From the NCBI GenBank assembly GCA_913057175.1, contig CAJXNP010000013.1, forward strand, positions 1 through 64,000: a stretch of 64,000 nt of DNA. Direction: 5' to 3'. Shown here one piece after another: positions 47,540-54,885 of the stretch. A model generated the notes under the pieces. That model was not told the DNA's origin, did no database searches, and worked only from the letters and a program-made list of their open reading frames with translations. This DNA is from an uncultured Cytophagales bacterium. GTDB taxonomy: Bacteria > Bacteroidota > Bacteroidia > Cytophagales > Cyclobacteriaceae. Made by a program: the position numbers and the translations under genes. Numbering within the stretch: position 1 is the stretch's first letter; every line of letters begins with the position of its first letter.

Positions 47540-47811
47540 AAGCTTGTTATTGTAAAATATACACTGTCAATGATGATTTATATGTACCTCGATATTATAT
47601 TTAAAGTTGATCTGAAAAGGTTGATTTTTTCAAATGATGGATTTTTTAATAACATGAAGTTCTTTCGGAATAGAGGTGGAAAAAATTTTGTTTTTTCTTG
47701 TTTTGAATTAAGTATTTCCATGGTTCTGAATAAAATTCTTGAATTGGACTGTGGATCGGGCATGTCTATTCGAAGAAAAATAATTGAACACCATACCTAA
47801 TCACTAAACCC

Positions 47812-48531
47812 ATGAGTTCAAAAGCTTACCAACTGTCCAATAAATATTATTATGGCTCGGATCCAATTTTGGTTGCTGTAGATAGCATCATATTTGGTTT
47901 TGACTACCATGAAGAAAAGCTTAAGATATTATTGTTTAAAAGACTGGTTGAGCCCTTTTCCGGTCAGTGGTCATTGATCGGAAGCTTTGTAAAGCCCCAT
48001 GAAAGCGCTGATGCGTCAGCTTACAGAATACTTAAGGAATTAACAGGCTTGTCAAACGTTTTTTTGGAGCAGTTAAAATGTTATACGGAAACAGATCGGG
48101 ATCCCGGTGCAAGGGTTATGTCCATTGCGTATTTTAGTCTGATCCAAATTGAAGATCACAATGATGAGCTGATCAATCTTCACGGGACCAGATGGTTTGA
48201 CATTGACTCTATTCCTGACCTGGTTTTGGATCACAATAAAATGGTACGTGAAGCCCTGGAACATCTCAGAACAATGGTGAGAAGGAAACCGGTTGGGTTT
48301 GAATTATTGCCAAACCATTTTACTTTACCGCAGCTAATAAAACTTTATCAGGAGATCTATCAAAAACCTTTGGATGACCGAAATTTCAGAAAGAAGATCC
48401 ACTCTCTTGGGTTGTTGAAAAAACTTGATAAAAAGGATAAGTCCACTTCCAAGAAAGGGGCATTTTTATACAAATTTGATCAGAAAAAGTATATGGAATT
48501 GCTGGAAAAAGGATTTAATTTTGAACTTTAA
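47812..48531 (+). CDS. Nudix-like transcriptional regulator with degenerate Nudix box
   Basis: This 239-residue protein has an N-terminal Nudix fold (about residues 15-145) and a C-terminal winged-helix region (about 155-239; TLPQLIKLYQEIYQKPLDDR). That order matches NrtR/AraR-type regulators, which in Bacteroides control pentose genes. In the Nudix box (residues 57-80), Gly57, Glu64, Arg72, Glu76 and Gly79 are kept, but the residues after Arg72 and after Glu76 are Ile73 and Leu77 where catalytic glutamates are expected. Hydrolase activity is therefore unlikely, and sugar or nucleotide-sugar sensing is probable. It converges on a D-lyxose isomerase gene. Confidence 0.85.
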   Translation: MSSKAYQLSNKYYYGSDPILVAVDSIIFGFDYHEEKLKILLFKRLVEPFSGQWSLIGSFVKPHESADASAYRILKELTGLSNVFLEQLKCYTETDRDPGARVMSIAYFSLIQIEDHNDELINLHGTRWFDIDSIPDLVLDHNKMVREALEHLRTMVRRKPVGFELLPNHFTLPQLIKLYQEIYQKPLDDRNFRKKIHSLGLLKKLDKKDKSTSKKGAFLYKFDQKKYMELLEKGFNFEL

Positions 48532-48542
48532 CAATCGATTCA

Positions 48543-49106
48543 TTAATCGCTGATCAACTGAACAAGAGGTAATTCGTCTTCAATAATCTCAGAAAATCTT
48601 CCGACATTCTTATCGACAAAGAAATTGTCATGCAGGTCATCATTGGCTGTTGACACCTCTCCGATAATGCATTCCTCTGATGCTGGATAAAACTCATGAT
48701 AAATTCCGGGATTTAGGGTAATTCGTTCCCCATTTTCAAGATTGATTTTTTCACCTGATTTTACCTGCCTTTCAACGCCATTTATTTTTATGGAAAAGGA
48801 ATTGTCGTTTTTTTCAGGATATCCATTCCAAACCTGTATCGATAGCATTCCAAATCGGCAGATGATATCCTCCTTCTTCTTTTTGTGTGAATGGGCAGGA
48901 GTTGTTTGTTTTCTTTTGGCATACATCAGCTTTTCGCAATACTCCCTTTCATCAGCCAGGTTGATCAAAACCAAACCGTATTTTGAGAAATCATCCAAAC
49001 CAAAATCAGTAACATCCCATTTAGGTTCAGGTGGAAGAAACCAGTGATGGATTTTAAAATAGTGCATGGCGTCTTTGATTGCCTTGTTAACCTCAGATCG
49101 TTTCAT
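48543..49106 (-). CDS. D-lyxose isomerase (cupin)
   Basis: This 187-residue cupin-fold metal enzyme interconverts D-lyxose and D-xylulose, and often D-mannose and D-fructose. The opening MKRSEVNKAIKDAMHYF and HHWFLPPEPKWDVTDFG match the D-lyxose ketol-isomerase family. Metal ligands are probably in PAHSHKKKKEDIICRFG (His, His, Glu) and NPGIYHEFYPAS (His). It lies 11 bases from the end of the convergent Nudix-like regulator gene, supporting a pentose or hexose role for this locus. The nearby AT-rich 49107-49186 is the probable promoter. Confidence 0.87.
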   Translation of the reverse strand: MKRSEVNKAIKDAMHYFKIHHWFLPPEPKWDVTDFGLDDFSKYGLVLINLADEREYCEKLMYAKRKQTTPAHSHKKKKEDIICRFGMLSIQVWNGYPEKNDNSFSIKINGVERQVKSGEKINLENGERITLNPGIYHEFYPASEECIIGEVSTANDDLHDNFFVDKNVGRFSEIIEDELPLVQLISD

Positions 49107-49186
49107 ACTGGATTTATTTTATGGAAATTTTTATTTAATCAAACACTTGTTCAACCGATGAGATATAAAGTAAAAATTAATTTTCA

Positions 49187-49393
49187 TCATTCATGAGTGA
49201 ATTCCAGGATATCTCCTGGCTGACATTCGAGAATTTTGCAAATAGCCTCAAGTGTGGAAAACCTGATCGCTTTGGCTTTTCCTGTTTTTAAAATGGATAA
49301 ATTGGCTTCTGTAATTCCCAGCTCTTCGGCAAGTTCCTTTGATCGGATCTTGCGCTTTGCCATCATAACATCAAGATTTACAATTATTGGCAT
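49187..49393 (-). CDS. Small XRE family DNA-binding protein
   Basis: This 68-residue helix-turn-helix regulator is of Cro/C1 type: RKIRSKELAEELGITEANLS gives the recognition helix region and ILECQPGDILEF the typical end. It is coupled to the upstream DUF2975 membrane protein by a one-base overlap (TGATG). DUF2975 plus a small XRE partner is a recurrent pair in Firmicutes and Bacteroidota, probably sensing a membrane or cell-wall signal. Confidence 0.88.
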   Translation of the reverse strand: MPIIVNLDVMMAKRKIRSKELAEELGITEANLSILKTGKAKAIRFSTLEAICKILECQPGDILEFTHE

Positions 49394-50007
49394 CAGATTG
49401 TCAGTTCGCTTTCTTCCTGTATTTTCTCTCCCTGCTCAAATGCTACTCCCAATACGATTATTAATAAGCCAAGTATTAAAACTGGCCATCCCAGAGCTAA
49501 ATTGGATTCAAGCTTCAGGGAATCAAATTGGAACCTTGAATTGATCCATAATGACATGATGGTGTGTAGGGTCCATTCTACCAAAGGTGCAACAGTCACG
49601 AGCAACCCTATCCTGTTCACCCTTTTTATATTGTTACAATTGAAAGGAATTCTATTCCTCACATCTTTTACAATGTTTTTGAAAATTTGAAGGATCAGAA
49701 TCATATAGCCAGCGACAATTAGCATTAATGCAATATTCATGATTCGAAATCCTGCATCTGTTTGCAGGCTCATATTGATATTATCCGGATGAAGGATAAT
49801 AGGTTCATCTGAAGCGGGCAGAAGGCTTCTGATGTCCTCTTTTAGGTTTTCGGAAGTTATTTCCCAATGTGGTTCGGTGACGTCGAGAAAAGCTCCTTTT
49901 GGAGTAGTTAATACTACAACAATAATTACAACCATTCCCGTAAGGATTAAAATGCCTGTAATTCCGATAATGAATTGAATGATTTTTAATTTATTCATGT
50001 TTAACAA
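49393..50007 (-). CDS. DUF2975 integral membrane protein
   Basis: This 204-residue protein has four predicted membrane helices (about residues 8-32, 85-108, 128-152 and 170-192). A large N-terminal extracytoplasmic loop follows the first helix (PKGAFLDVTEPHWEI). Its arrangement and XRE partner match DUF2975. The function is unknown; it probably holds or modulates the small regulator. It diverges from the MarR gene across a region with two operators. Confidence 0.82.
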   Translation of the reverse strand: MLNMNKLKIIQFIIGITGILILTGMVVIIVVVLTTPKGAFLDVTEPHWEITSENLKEDIRSLLPASDEPIILHPDNINMSLQTDAGFRIMNIALMLIVAGYMILILQIFKNIVKDVRNRIPFNCNNIKRVNRIGLLVTVAPLVEWTLHTIMSLWINSRFQFDSLKLESNLALGWPVLILGLLIIVLGVAFEQGEKIQEESELTI

Positions 50008-50118
50008 CTAATAATTATTGATAAACAATAATAAAATATTTTTTAATAGTAAAAAAGGAAATCTAAAAAATTTTAGAAGGAATTCATTTTTTGCGATTTA
50101 TTGAAATAATTCAACTTT

Positions 50119-50136
50119 TATGTAGTTGACTACGTA
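50119..50136. promoter_or_regulatory. MarR-type operator O1 (near-perfect palindrome)
   Basis: TATGTAGTTGACTACGTA has eight-base arms with one mismatch around TG. Its reverse complement is nearly the same as O2 at 50151. The two centres are 32 bases apart, about three helical turns, so proteins would bind on the same face. Confidence 0.75.
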
Positions 50137-50150
50137 AAAGATTTTATATT

Positions 50151-50168
50151 TATGTAGTCAACTACATA
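50151..50168. promoter_or_regulatory. MarR-type operator O2 (perfect palindrome)
   Basis: TATGTAGTCAACTACATA has perfect eight-base arms around CA and ends two bases before the marR ATG. A minus-7-like TATATTTA (50145-50152) overlaps its left edge. Bound repressor would block this start. Confidence 0.8.
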
Positions 50169-50170
50169 TT

Positions 50171-50647
50171 ATGGAAGATTTTGTTCGAAATTTAGGTTGT
50201 TTAGGTTTTACGGTGCGTCTTAAGAGATTAAGTGATGCCATGATCCATGATGGCCGAAAGCTATACAAGGAGCTCGATCTTGACATTGAGCCGAATTGGT
50301 ATCTTGTTTTCAGGCTTCTCAAGAAACATGAAACATTGACAGTTATGGAAATTGCTGATAAGATAAAAATGGCCCATCCTTCTGTGATTGCCATAGTCAA
50401 TAAGATGTTTAAAGCAGGTTATATCACAAGTGAGACATCGAAGAATGACAATCGAAAGCGTGAAATCAGTTTGACGGATAAAGCCCATAAAATGCTGCCG
50501 GAATTTGAAAAGGTGTGGGAGGCCGGAGAAAAGGGGGTTATTCGCGCAATTGAAAATACAAATACCATGGAGATGATTTCCTTTCTGGAAAAAGTCTTTT
50601 TTGAGAAAGGATTTAAAGAGCGAACACTTGAAGAACTTAAAACCTAA
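50171..50647 (+). CDS. MarR family transcriptional regulator
   Basis: This 158-residue winged-helix regulator has the MarR pattern. LFRLLKKHETL-type helices (here VFRLLKKHETLTVMEIADKI, residues about 42-61) lead into HPSVIAIVNKMFKAGYI as recognition helix and NDNRKREISLTDKAHKML as the wing with its conserved D-x-R. It should repress its own operon through the two upstream palindromes. A GNAT gene follows five bases later. The ligand is unknown. Confidence 0.9.
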   Translation: MEDFVRNLGCLGFTVRLKRLSDAMIHDGRKLYKELDLDIEPNWYLVFRLLKKHETLTVMEIADKIKMAHPSVIAIVNKMFKAGYITSETSKNDNRKREISLTDKAHKMLPEFEKVWEAGEKGVIRAIENTNTMEMISFLEKVFFEKGFKERTLEELKT

Positions 50648-50652
50648 TATTT

Positions 50653-51129
50653 ATGCCAGGAACCGATTTTAAACTTGAAATTGTCGGATATGACCGACGA
50701 TTTGATGATGATTTTGCCCGCCTTAATTATGAATGGTTAAATACTTATTTTGAAGTTGAGGCTCATGACAAAGAGATGTTGGACGATCCATACAATTACA
50801 TCATCAAACCTGGGGGATGGATCCTATTTGCCATAGCCGATAAACAAGTTGTGGGTACGGTTTCCCTGATCGTCGAGGGTGATAAAACATTTGAGTTGGC
50901 TAAAATGGCTGTATCTCCTACGTATCAGGGGTTGAAAATTGGTAAAAAGCTGATGTTAGCTGCCATTGAATACGCGAGATCCGTTGGCAAAGATCACCTG
51001 GTGCTTGAGTCCAACACAAAATTGCTTCCCGCCATTAATTTGTATAAAAGTACCGGGTTTAAAGAAATCGATCCTAATCCTGATACCCCTTATACACGGT
51101 GTAACATTCGGATGGAAATGGAAATATGA
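50653..51129 (+). CDS. GNAT family N-acetyltransferase
   Basis: This 158-residue acetyl-CoA-dependent acyltransferase has the A motif MAVSPTYQGLKIGKKLMLAA (about residues 96-115), which carries the Q-x-x-x-G-x-G/A acetyl-CoA loop, and a LESNTKLLPAINLYKSTGF motif B. It is the second gene of the marR operon. The MarR/GNAT pair is common and often acts in detoxification, but the substrate here is unknown. Confidence 0.9.
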   Translation: MPGTDFKLEIVGYDRRFDDDFARLNYEWLNTYFEVEAHDKEMLDDPYNYIIKPGGWILFAIADKQVVGTVSLIVEGDKTFELAKMAVSPTYQGLKIGKKLMLAAIEYARSVGKDHLVLESNTKLLPAINLYKSTGFKEIDPNPDTPYTRCNIRMEMEI

Positions 51130-51171
51130 AGAAAGAAATTATTATGAATTAAGGACAATTTTAGTGGAATT

Positions 51172-52053
51172 TTAAGTCTCTATTTTTTTCTGACCTGATA
51201 TGTCAGATTGATCTTCTTCATTTAATTTTTTGCTCATTTCATTTGTAATAGAGATCAATTCATCGCTGGATTGAATCAGTCTTTGGACGATATCATTTTT
51301 CTGCTTTGGGTCATTGGAGTCAAGTTTTAAAATGCTGATCAATCCAGCTATTCTAGACGCAGGAGCTCTTAATAAATGTGCATTGAGATGGGCATAATCA
51401 GCTAATCTTTTGTTGTGCTTTTCAAGCTTTAAAGTTCTTTCTTTTACCATAATTTCCAGGCTCGCATTGATCTCGTTAATTTCATTATTCATATCCTCTA
51501 ACTCATTGTTTTGCCTGATGATCTCCTGCCTGTCTTTTTCATATCTTTTCTTTAGAAAAAAGACCACAAATCCAACACCCACGAGAAGCAAAATAAAACT
51601 GAAAGGAATGGATTCCCTGGTAGTTTCATTCAGGTCGATCGGATAGAAATGCAATTGCATTATTGTCAACCCCAGCATGATGAAACCATAAAAGATCAGA
51701 GCTTTTTTTCTGAAGTGATAGGGGACAAGTACCGCAAAAAGGACCATAGTTGTTAAGGCGATCAGAGCTGATGGTCCGTATAACCCACCGAGTAAAAACC
51801 AGTACACGATTACAATAAGCAATATCAGAATAAGAAATGGGATGATAACATGACGGTACATTTTCTTAAAACGGGAGAGATAAAAAAATACGCTGAATAA
51901 GACGGTACAAAATATGTCGGATACCAATGTGACCGTTTGACCTCCGATTGTCAGGTCGCTGATGATACCGTAGATACACAATGAAAAACCCAAAGCACAG
52001 ATTACTTCAAAAATATTGGCTTCCAGTTTATTGTCGGCTATTTGGTTTTGCAT
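51172..52053 (-). CDS. Membrane histidine-kinase-like protein lacking the ATPase domain
   Basis: This 293-residue protein has six hydrophobic segments (about residues 15-165), a coiled coil (about 170-215) and a DHp-like end with the H-box HLLRAPASRIAGL (His226). Bacteroidota hybrid kinases usually follow this with a HATPase domain, but here the frame stops after EEDQSDISGQKKIET. I found no ATPase sequence in the downstream gap, so this does not look like a frameshift. It may be a partner that is phosphorylated by, or pairs with, another kinase. Confidence 0.78.
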   Translation of the reverse strand: MQNQIADNKLEANIFEVICALGFSLCIYGIISDLTIGGQTVTLVSDIFCTVLFSVFFYLSRFKKMYRHVIIPFLILILLIVIVYWFLLGGLYGPSALIALTTMVLFAVLVPYHFRKKALIFYGFIMLGLTIMQLHFYPIDLNETTRESIPFSFILLLVGVGFVVFFLKKRYEKDRQEIIRQNNELEDMNNEINEINASLEIMVKERTLKLEKHNKRLADYAHLNAHLLRAPASRIAGLISILKLDSNDPKQKNDIVQRLIQSSDELISITNEMSKKLNEEDQSDISGQKKIET

Positions 52054-52150
52054 CGTTAATTATAAAATGAGAGGCTATAAATTACAACTAAATAATTAAA
52101 ATGATAAAAAATTATCTTTTCGATTGCAAAAGAAGTAAGGACTCAACCTA

Positions 52151-52196
52151 TTTTTTATAAAAAGTAAAAGCCAGGCAATAAAGCAATCGCCTGGCT
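52151..52196 (-). terminator. Intrinsic terminator after the small histidine kinase
   Basis: AGCCAGGC (52169-52176) and GCCTGGCT (52189-52196) form a GC-rich perfect stem. On the minus strand a T-rich tract follows. It separates the 52352 kinase transcript from the 51172 gene. The rest of the 298-base gap shows no gene. Confidence 0.8.
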
Positions 52197-52351
52197 AGTT
52201 CTTATAATTTAGCAAGAATTCAATATAAGGTAAGGTTATCGTATTTTGACTTGAACTATACCAAAATTCACCTGTTCAGAGTGAAATGATGGTGTTGCTT
52301 TTGATTTTATAGTGTGGCTTATATCAAATTCATGTTAATTTTTGAAAGCAG

Positions 52352-53131
52352 CTATTTAGTTCCGTTCAAGTTTCTGAAGGGAAGATTTATTGTAAAAGTA
52401 GTGCCTTCTCCAACGATACTGTCAGCTTTTATGCTTCCACCCATTGATTCGAGGGTTTCTTTGACAAGGTAAAGTCCGATACCATGACCTTTGGAACCTT
52501 GTCTGGTTTTGTATCCTCTGTCAAAAATATAGGGCAATCGGTTTTCTGGAATTCCCCGGCCATTGTCACTGATCTTGATGATCAAAATATCGGCAAATTT
52601 CTGCACAGCCATTATGATGGTATTTTGATCCAATTCCCTGTTTCGGTACTTAATGGCATTCTCAAACAGGTTTTGTAATATAGACTGAAGTTTTACGGGG
52701 TCCCCATCATAATCAACCTGGTCTGGAATAGTCAGGATAAACTTGGTTTGGTCAAATCCAATTACCGAAGAAAGAGATTTTTTTACATTCTCAAACATTT
52801 TTCTGAAGTTAATATGCCTGGCTTTCCCATTTGGTTTTCCATTGTGCGAATTTAACGTGTCATTCAGCATTAATTGAACCTTCCTTCTTAATTGATTATT
52901 TGCATAAATAGCCATTTCCAAAACTTCTTTGGTTTCGGCATTGTCAGAATTTTTTATGGCTATTTCCAATAACCCTTTAATTTGATCAATCGGACTCTTA
53001 ATATCATGAACATGTAAAAAGAAGTCATCCATGATCTTTTCGTTCATGGACTTTTGATTTGGATTTTCCATAATTGTGTCTGCTATCATATTAGTTGATG
53101 TTTCAACAAATACCATCCATAATTTTGCCAA
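52352..53131 (-). CDS. Soluble sensor histidine kinase
   Basis: This 259-residue kinase lacks membrane helices and any N-terminal sensor domain. The H-box FFLHVHDIKSPIDQIKGLL has His42 as phosphoacceptor with HDIKSP in place of the usual HDLRSP or HELRTP. The HATPase domain is complete: N-box LQNLFENAIKYRN, G1 DNGRGIP, F-box YIFDRGYKTRQ and G2 GHGIGLYLVKE. It should autophosphorylate, and no response regulator gene is nearby. The ATG used may be a few codons early, since the first 28 residues look uninformative. Confidence 0.87.
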   Translation of the reverse strand: MAKLWMVFVETSTNMIADTIMENPNQKSMNEKIMDDFFLHVHDIKSPIDQIKGLLEIAIKNSDNAETKEVLEMAIYANNQLRRKVQLMLNDTLNSHNGKPNGKARHINFRKMFENVKKSLSSVIGFDQTKFILTIPDQVDYDGDPVKLQSILQNLFENAIKYRNRELDQNTIIMAVQKFADILIIKISDNGRGIPENRLPYIFDRGYKTRQGSKGHGIGLYLVKETLESMGGSIKADSIVGEGTTFTINLPFRNLNGTK

Positions 53132-53648
53132 TAAATGTGTATTAGCTTTCCCAAATAATGCCTGCTATAAGAACTGTTATGCTTTTCTTAAGGTTTTTGA
53201 TTAGCGGATATTTAGAGGTTTATCTATACGGTTTTATTTATCTTTTGATCTCATGTGTTAATTATAAGTTATTGATTTATAAAAGGTTATATAATCCCAA
53301 ATTATAAGTGGAAAGTGTTTGCTTTTCAGCGAATAAAATAAAGTTGTTGCAATTAAAACTAGCAGTAATTCTGAAAATTCACTCTTTAGGAGATTAAGAC
53401 CTGAGAGCTTGGTAGTTGTATTTGAAACGAAATATGAAGGTAAACTGCCTCAATTATGTGGAAAAATTTACCCACTATATTCAACCAGAAATTCAAAATC
53501 CACCTTCGATTAGGTAATTAAACCATGGCTTAGTATGTGGCAGCATATTTGTCACCACTTGTCTTTGATTTAAGTAATCTAAAAATTTGTGGTAAAGTAA
53601 ATTCTAATAATTAGCCAGTTAATTCATTGTTAAACAAACAAAACAATT
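53132..53648. other. 517-base region without a gene
   Basis: I see no open frame with coding features, no tRNA and no strong hairpin. It is AT-rich and should contain the promoters of the histidine kinase (minus strand) and of the small membrane protein (plus strand). Confidence 0.5.
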
Positions 53649-53801
53649 ATGAGTAGCTTACTGTATATTATTGCCATCATATTACTTATTGGTTGGGTAT
53701 TAGGTTTTTTTGTATTCAGTTTAGGAAATCTGATCCACATTTTATTGGTGATAGCGATTATTGCTATTTTATTTAGGTTGATTAGCGGAAGAAGAATTTG
53801 A
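53649..53801 (+). CDS. Small membrane protein, lmo0937/DUF5670-like
   Basis: This 50-residue protein (MSSLLYIIAIILLIGWVLGF...) is nearly all hydrophobic with two helices (about residues 4-22 and 26-43) and a basic end LISGRRI. Length, composition and the IGWxxGFF pattern match the lmo0937 family of tiny membrane proteins, often stress-induced. A strong terminator follows 10 bases after the stop, supporting a real single-gene transcript. Confidence 0.85.
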   Translation: MSSLLYIIAIILLIGWVLGFFVFSLGNLIHILLVIAIIAILFRLISGRRI

Positions 53802-53810
53802 TGCTTATAT

Positions 53811-53840
53811 AAAGCCGGGAAATAGTTTCCGGCTTTTTTT
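53811..53840 (+). terminator. Intrinsic terminator of the small membrane protein gene
   Basis: AAAGCCGG (53811-53818) and CCGGCTTT (53829-53836) form a GC-rich stem followed by a T run. Position and orientation fit the upstream 50-residue gene. Confidence 0.88.
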
Positions 53841-53864
53841 AATGCAATTTATAGGAATTTCAAA

Positions 53865-53951
53865 TTAACCCGCATTATTCATGGAAAAACATGAATAATG
53901 ACGATAACTTATTGAAAACTTCTGTTATTCAATAAGTTATGTCCGGGTTAA
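53865..53951. other. Predicted three-way-junction element between convergent genes
   Basis: An outer stem TTAACCCG/CGGGTTAA (53865-53872 with 53944-53951) encloses two perfect hairpins. The first is CATTATTCATG/CATGAATAATG (11 bases, 53873-53883 with 53890-53900). The second is ATAACTTATTGAA/TTCAATAAGTTAT (13 bases, 53904-53916 with 53928-53940). Only three bases on each side of the second hairpin stay unpaired at the junction. It ends one base before the yihY stop codon. It could be a structured RNA, a 3' stabiliser or a small mobile repeat. Confidence 0.75.
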
Positions 53952-53952
53952 G

Positions 53953-54879
53953 TTATTGATTCACCTCTTCCGTTTCACTTTCTATTTCCTGTATTTTGAT
54001 TTTGACAGCGCCTTTGCTGGGTCTGATCCGACGGCCTTTGTATCGGGTGTAAACCATGGTAAAATTAGCGCCAAACAAAAAGATCAGCACCGAATAATAA
54101 ACCCAGGCTAAAAGTGCAACTAATGAACCCGCAGCTCCATAGGCATCGCCCAGATTACTTTTACTCAGGTAATAACCAATCAAATATTTACCGGCGACAA
54201 AAAATACAGTAGTTACGATTGCCCCCATCCAGACATCTTTCCACTTGATCTGAGCATCCGGCAATATCTTATAAATGGCCGCAAAAATGAAGGTGATGAT
54301 GAATAAGGATATAGCGATATTGGCAATCACAATGATATAATAAGAAAATCCGTTGAAGTATCCTGAAATTGTTTGATTCAGTATGGCAATGACCGTATCG
54401 ATCATTAGCGATACCAAAACAAGAAATCCTATGGAGACGATCATGGCGAGTGATAAAAGTCTGTTTATGATGAATTTAAGGATTTCTTTGTTCGGTTTGG
54501 GCCTGATTTTCCATATGTTATTCAGGCTGTCCTGCAAGGAAACAAAGACCGTTGTAGCACTTATAAAAAGGATCGCTCCACCAACAATTTTCATCACCAG
54601 GGATTCAGATGATAAATAAGCTTTACCCATCAGCTCTTCAATTTGATCGGCGCTGTTTTGACCCATCAGTAAGCTTATTTGCTTAATCAATTCCTCCCTT
54701 ACAGCGTCATATTCATAAAATGAACCGGCAACCAAAACGGAAATGATGGCGATACCTGGCAATGAAATGACGGTGAAATAGGCAATGGATGCACTATGCT
54801 TAAATGGGTTCTCAGAAAAGAATTTTTTGAAGGAATCTCTGAACACCTTCAACCAGTTTTTCAGTGAAAGAGTCTTCAT
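53953..54879 (-). CDS. YihY/virulence factor BrkB family membrane protein
   Basis: This 308-residue inner-membrane protein has six predicted helices. Family segments are HSASIAYFTVISLPGIAII (residues 28-46), FVSLQDSLNNIWKIRPKP (about 111-128), the ILPDAQIKWKDVWMGAIVTT loop and AYGAAGSLVALLAWVYYSVL near the end. The molecular function is not settled; transport or lipid roles have been suggested. It lies six bases after the AI-2E family gene and is co-transcribed with it. Confidence 0.92.
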   Translation of the reverse strand: MKTLSLKNWLKVFRDSFKKFFSENPFKHSASIAYFTVISLPGIAIISVLVAGSFYEYDAVREELIKQISLLMGQNSADQIEELMGKAYLSSESLVMKIVGGAILFISATTVFVSLQDSLNNIWKIRPKPNKEILKFIINRLLSLAMIVSIGFLVLVSLMIDTVIAILNQTISGYFNGFSYYIIVIANIAISLFIITFIFAAIYKILPDAQIKWKDVWMGAIVTTVFFVAGKYLIGYYLSKSNLGDAYGAAGSLVALLAWVYYSVLIFLFGANFTMVYTRYKGRRIRPSKGAVKIKIQEIESETEEVNQ

Positions 54880-54885
54880 ATCATG

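Noticed and set aside
47570-47800. 76-residue frame between the FG-GAP gene and the Nudix-like regulator
   Set aside because: Its composition is typical of AT-rich intergenic DNA, and an antisense frame of similar length overlaps it. No domain or signal is visible.
51130-51171. Frameshifted ATPase domain downstream of the truncated kinase-like gene
   Set aside because: Only 42 bases lie between this gene's end and the GNAT gene, with no N-, G1- or G2-box sequence in any frame.
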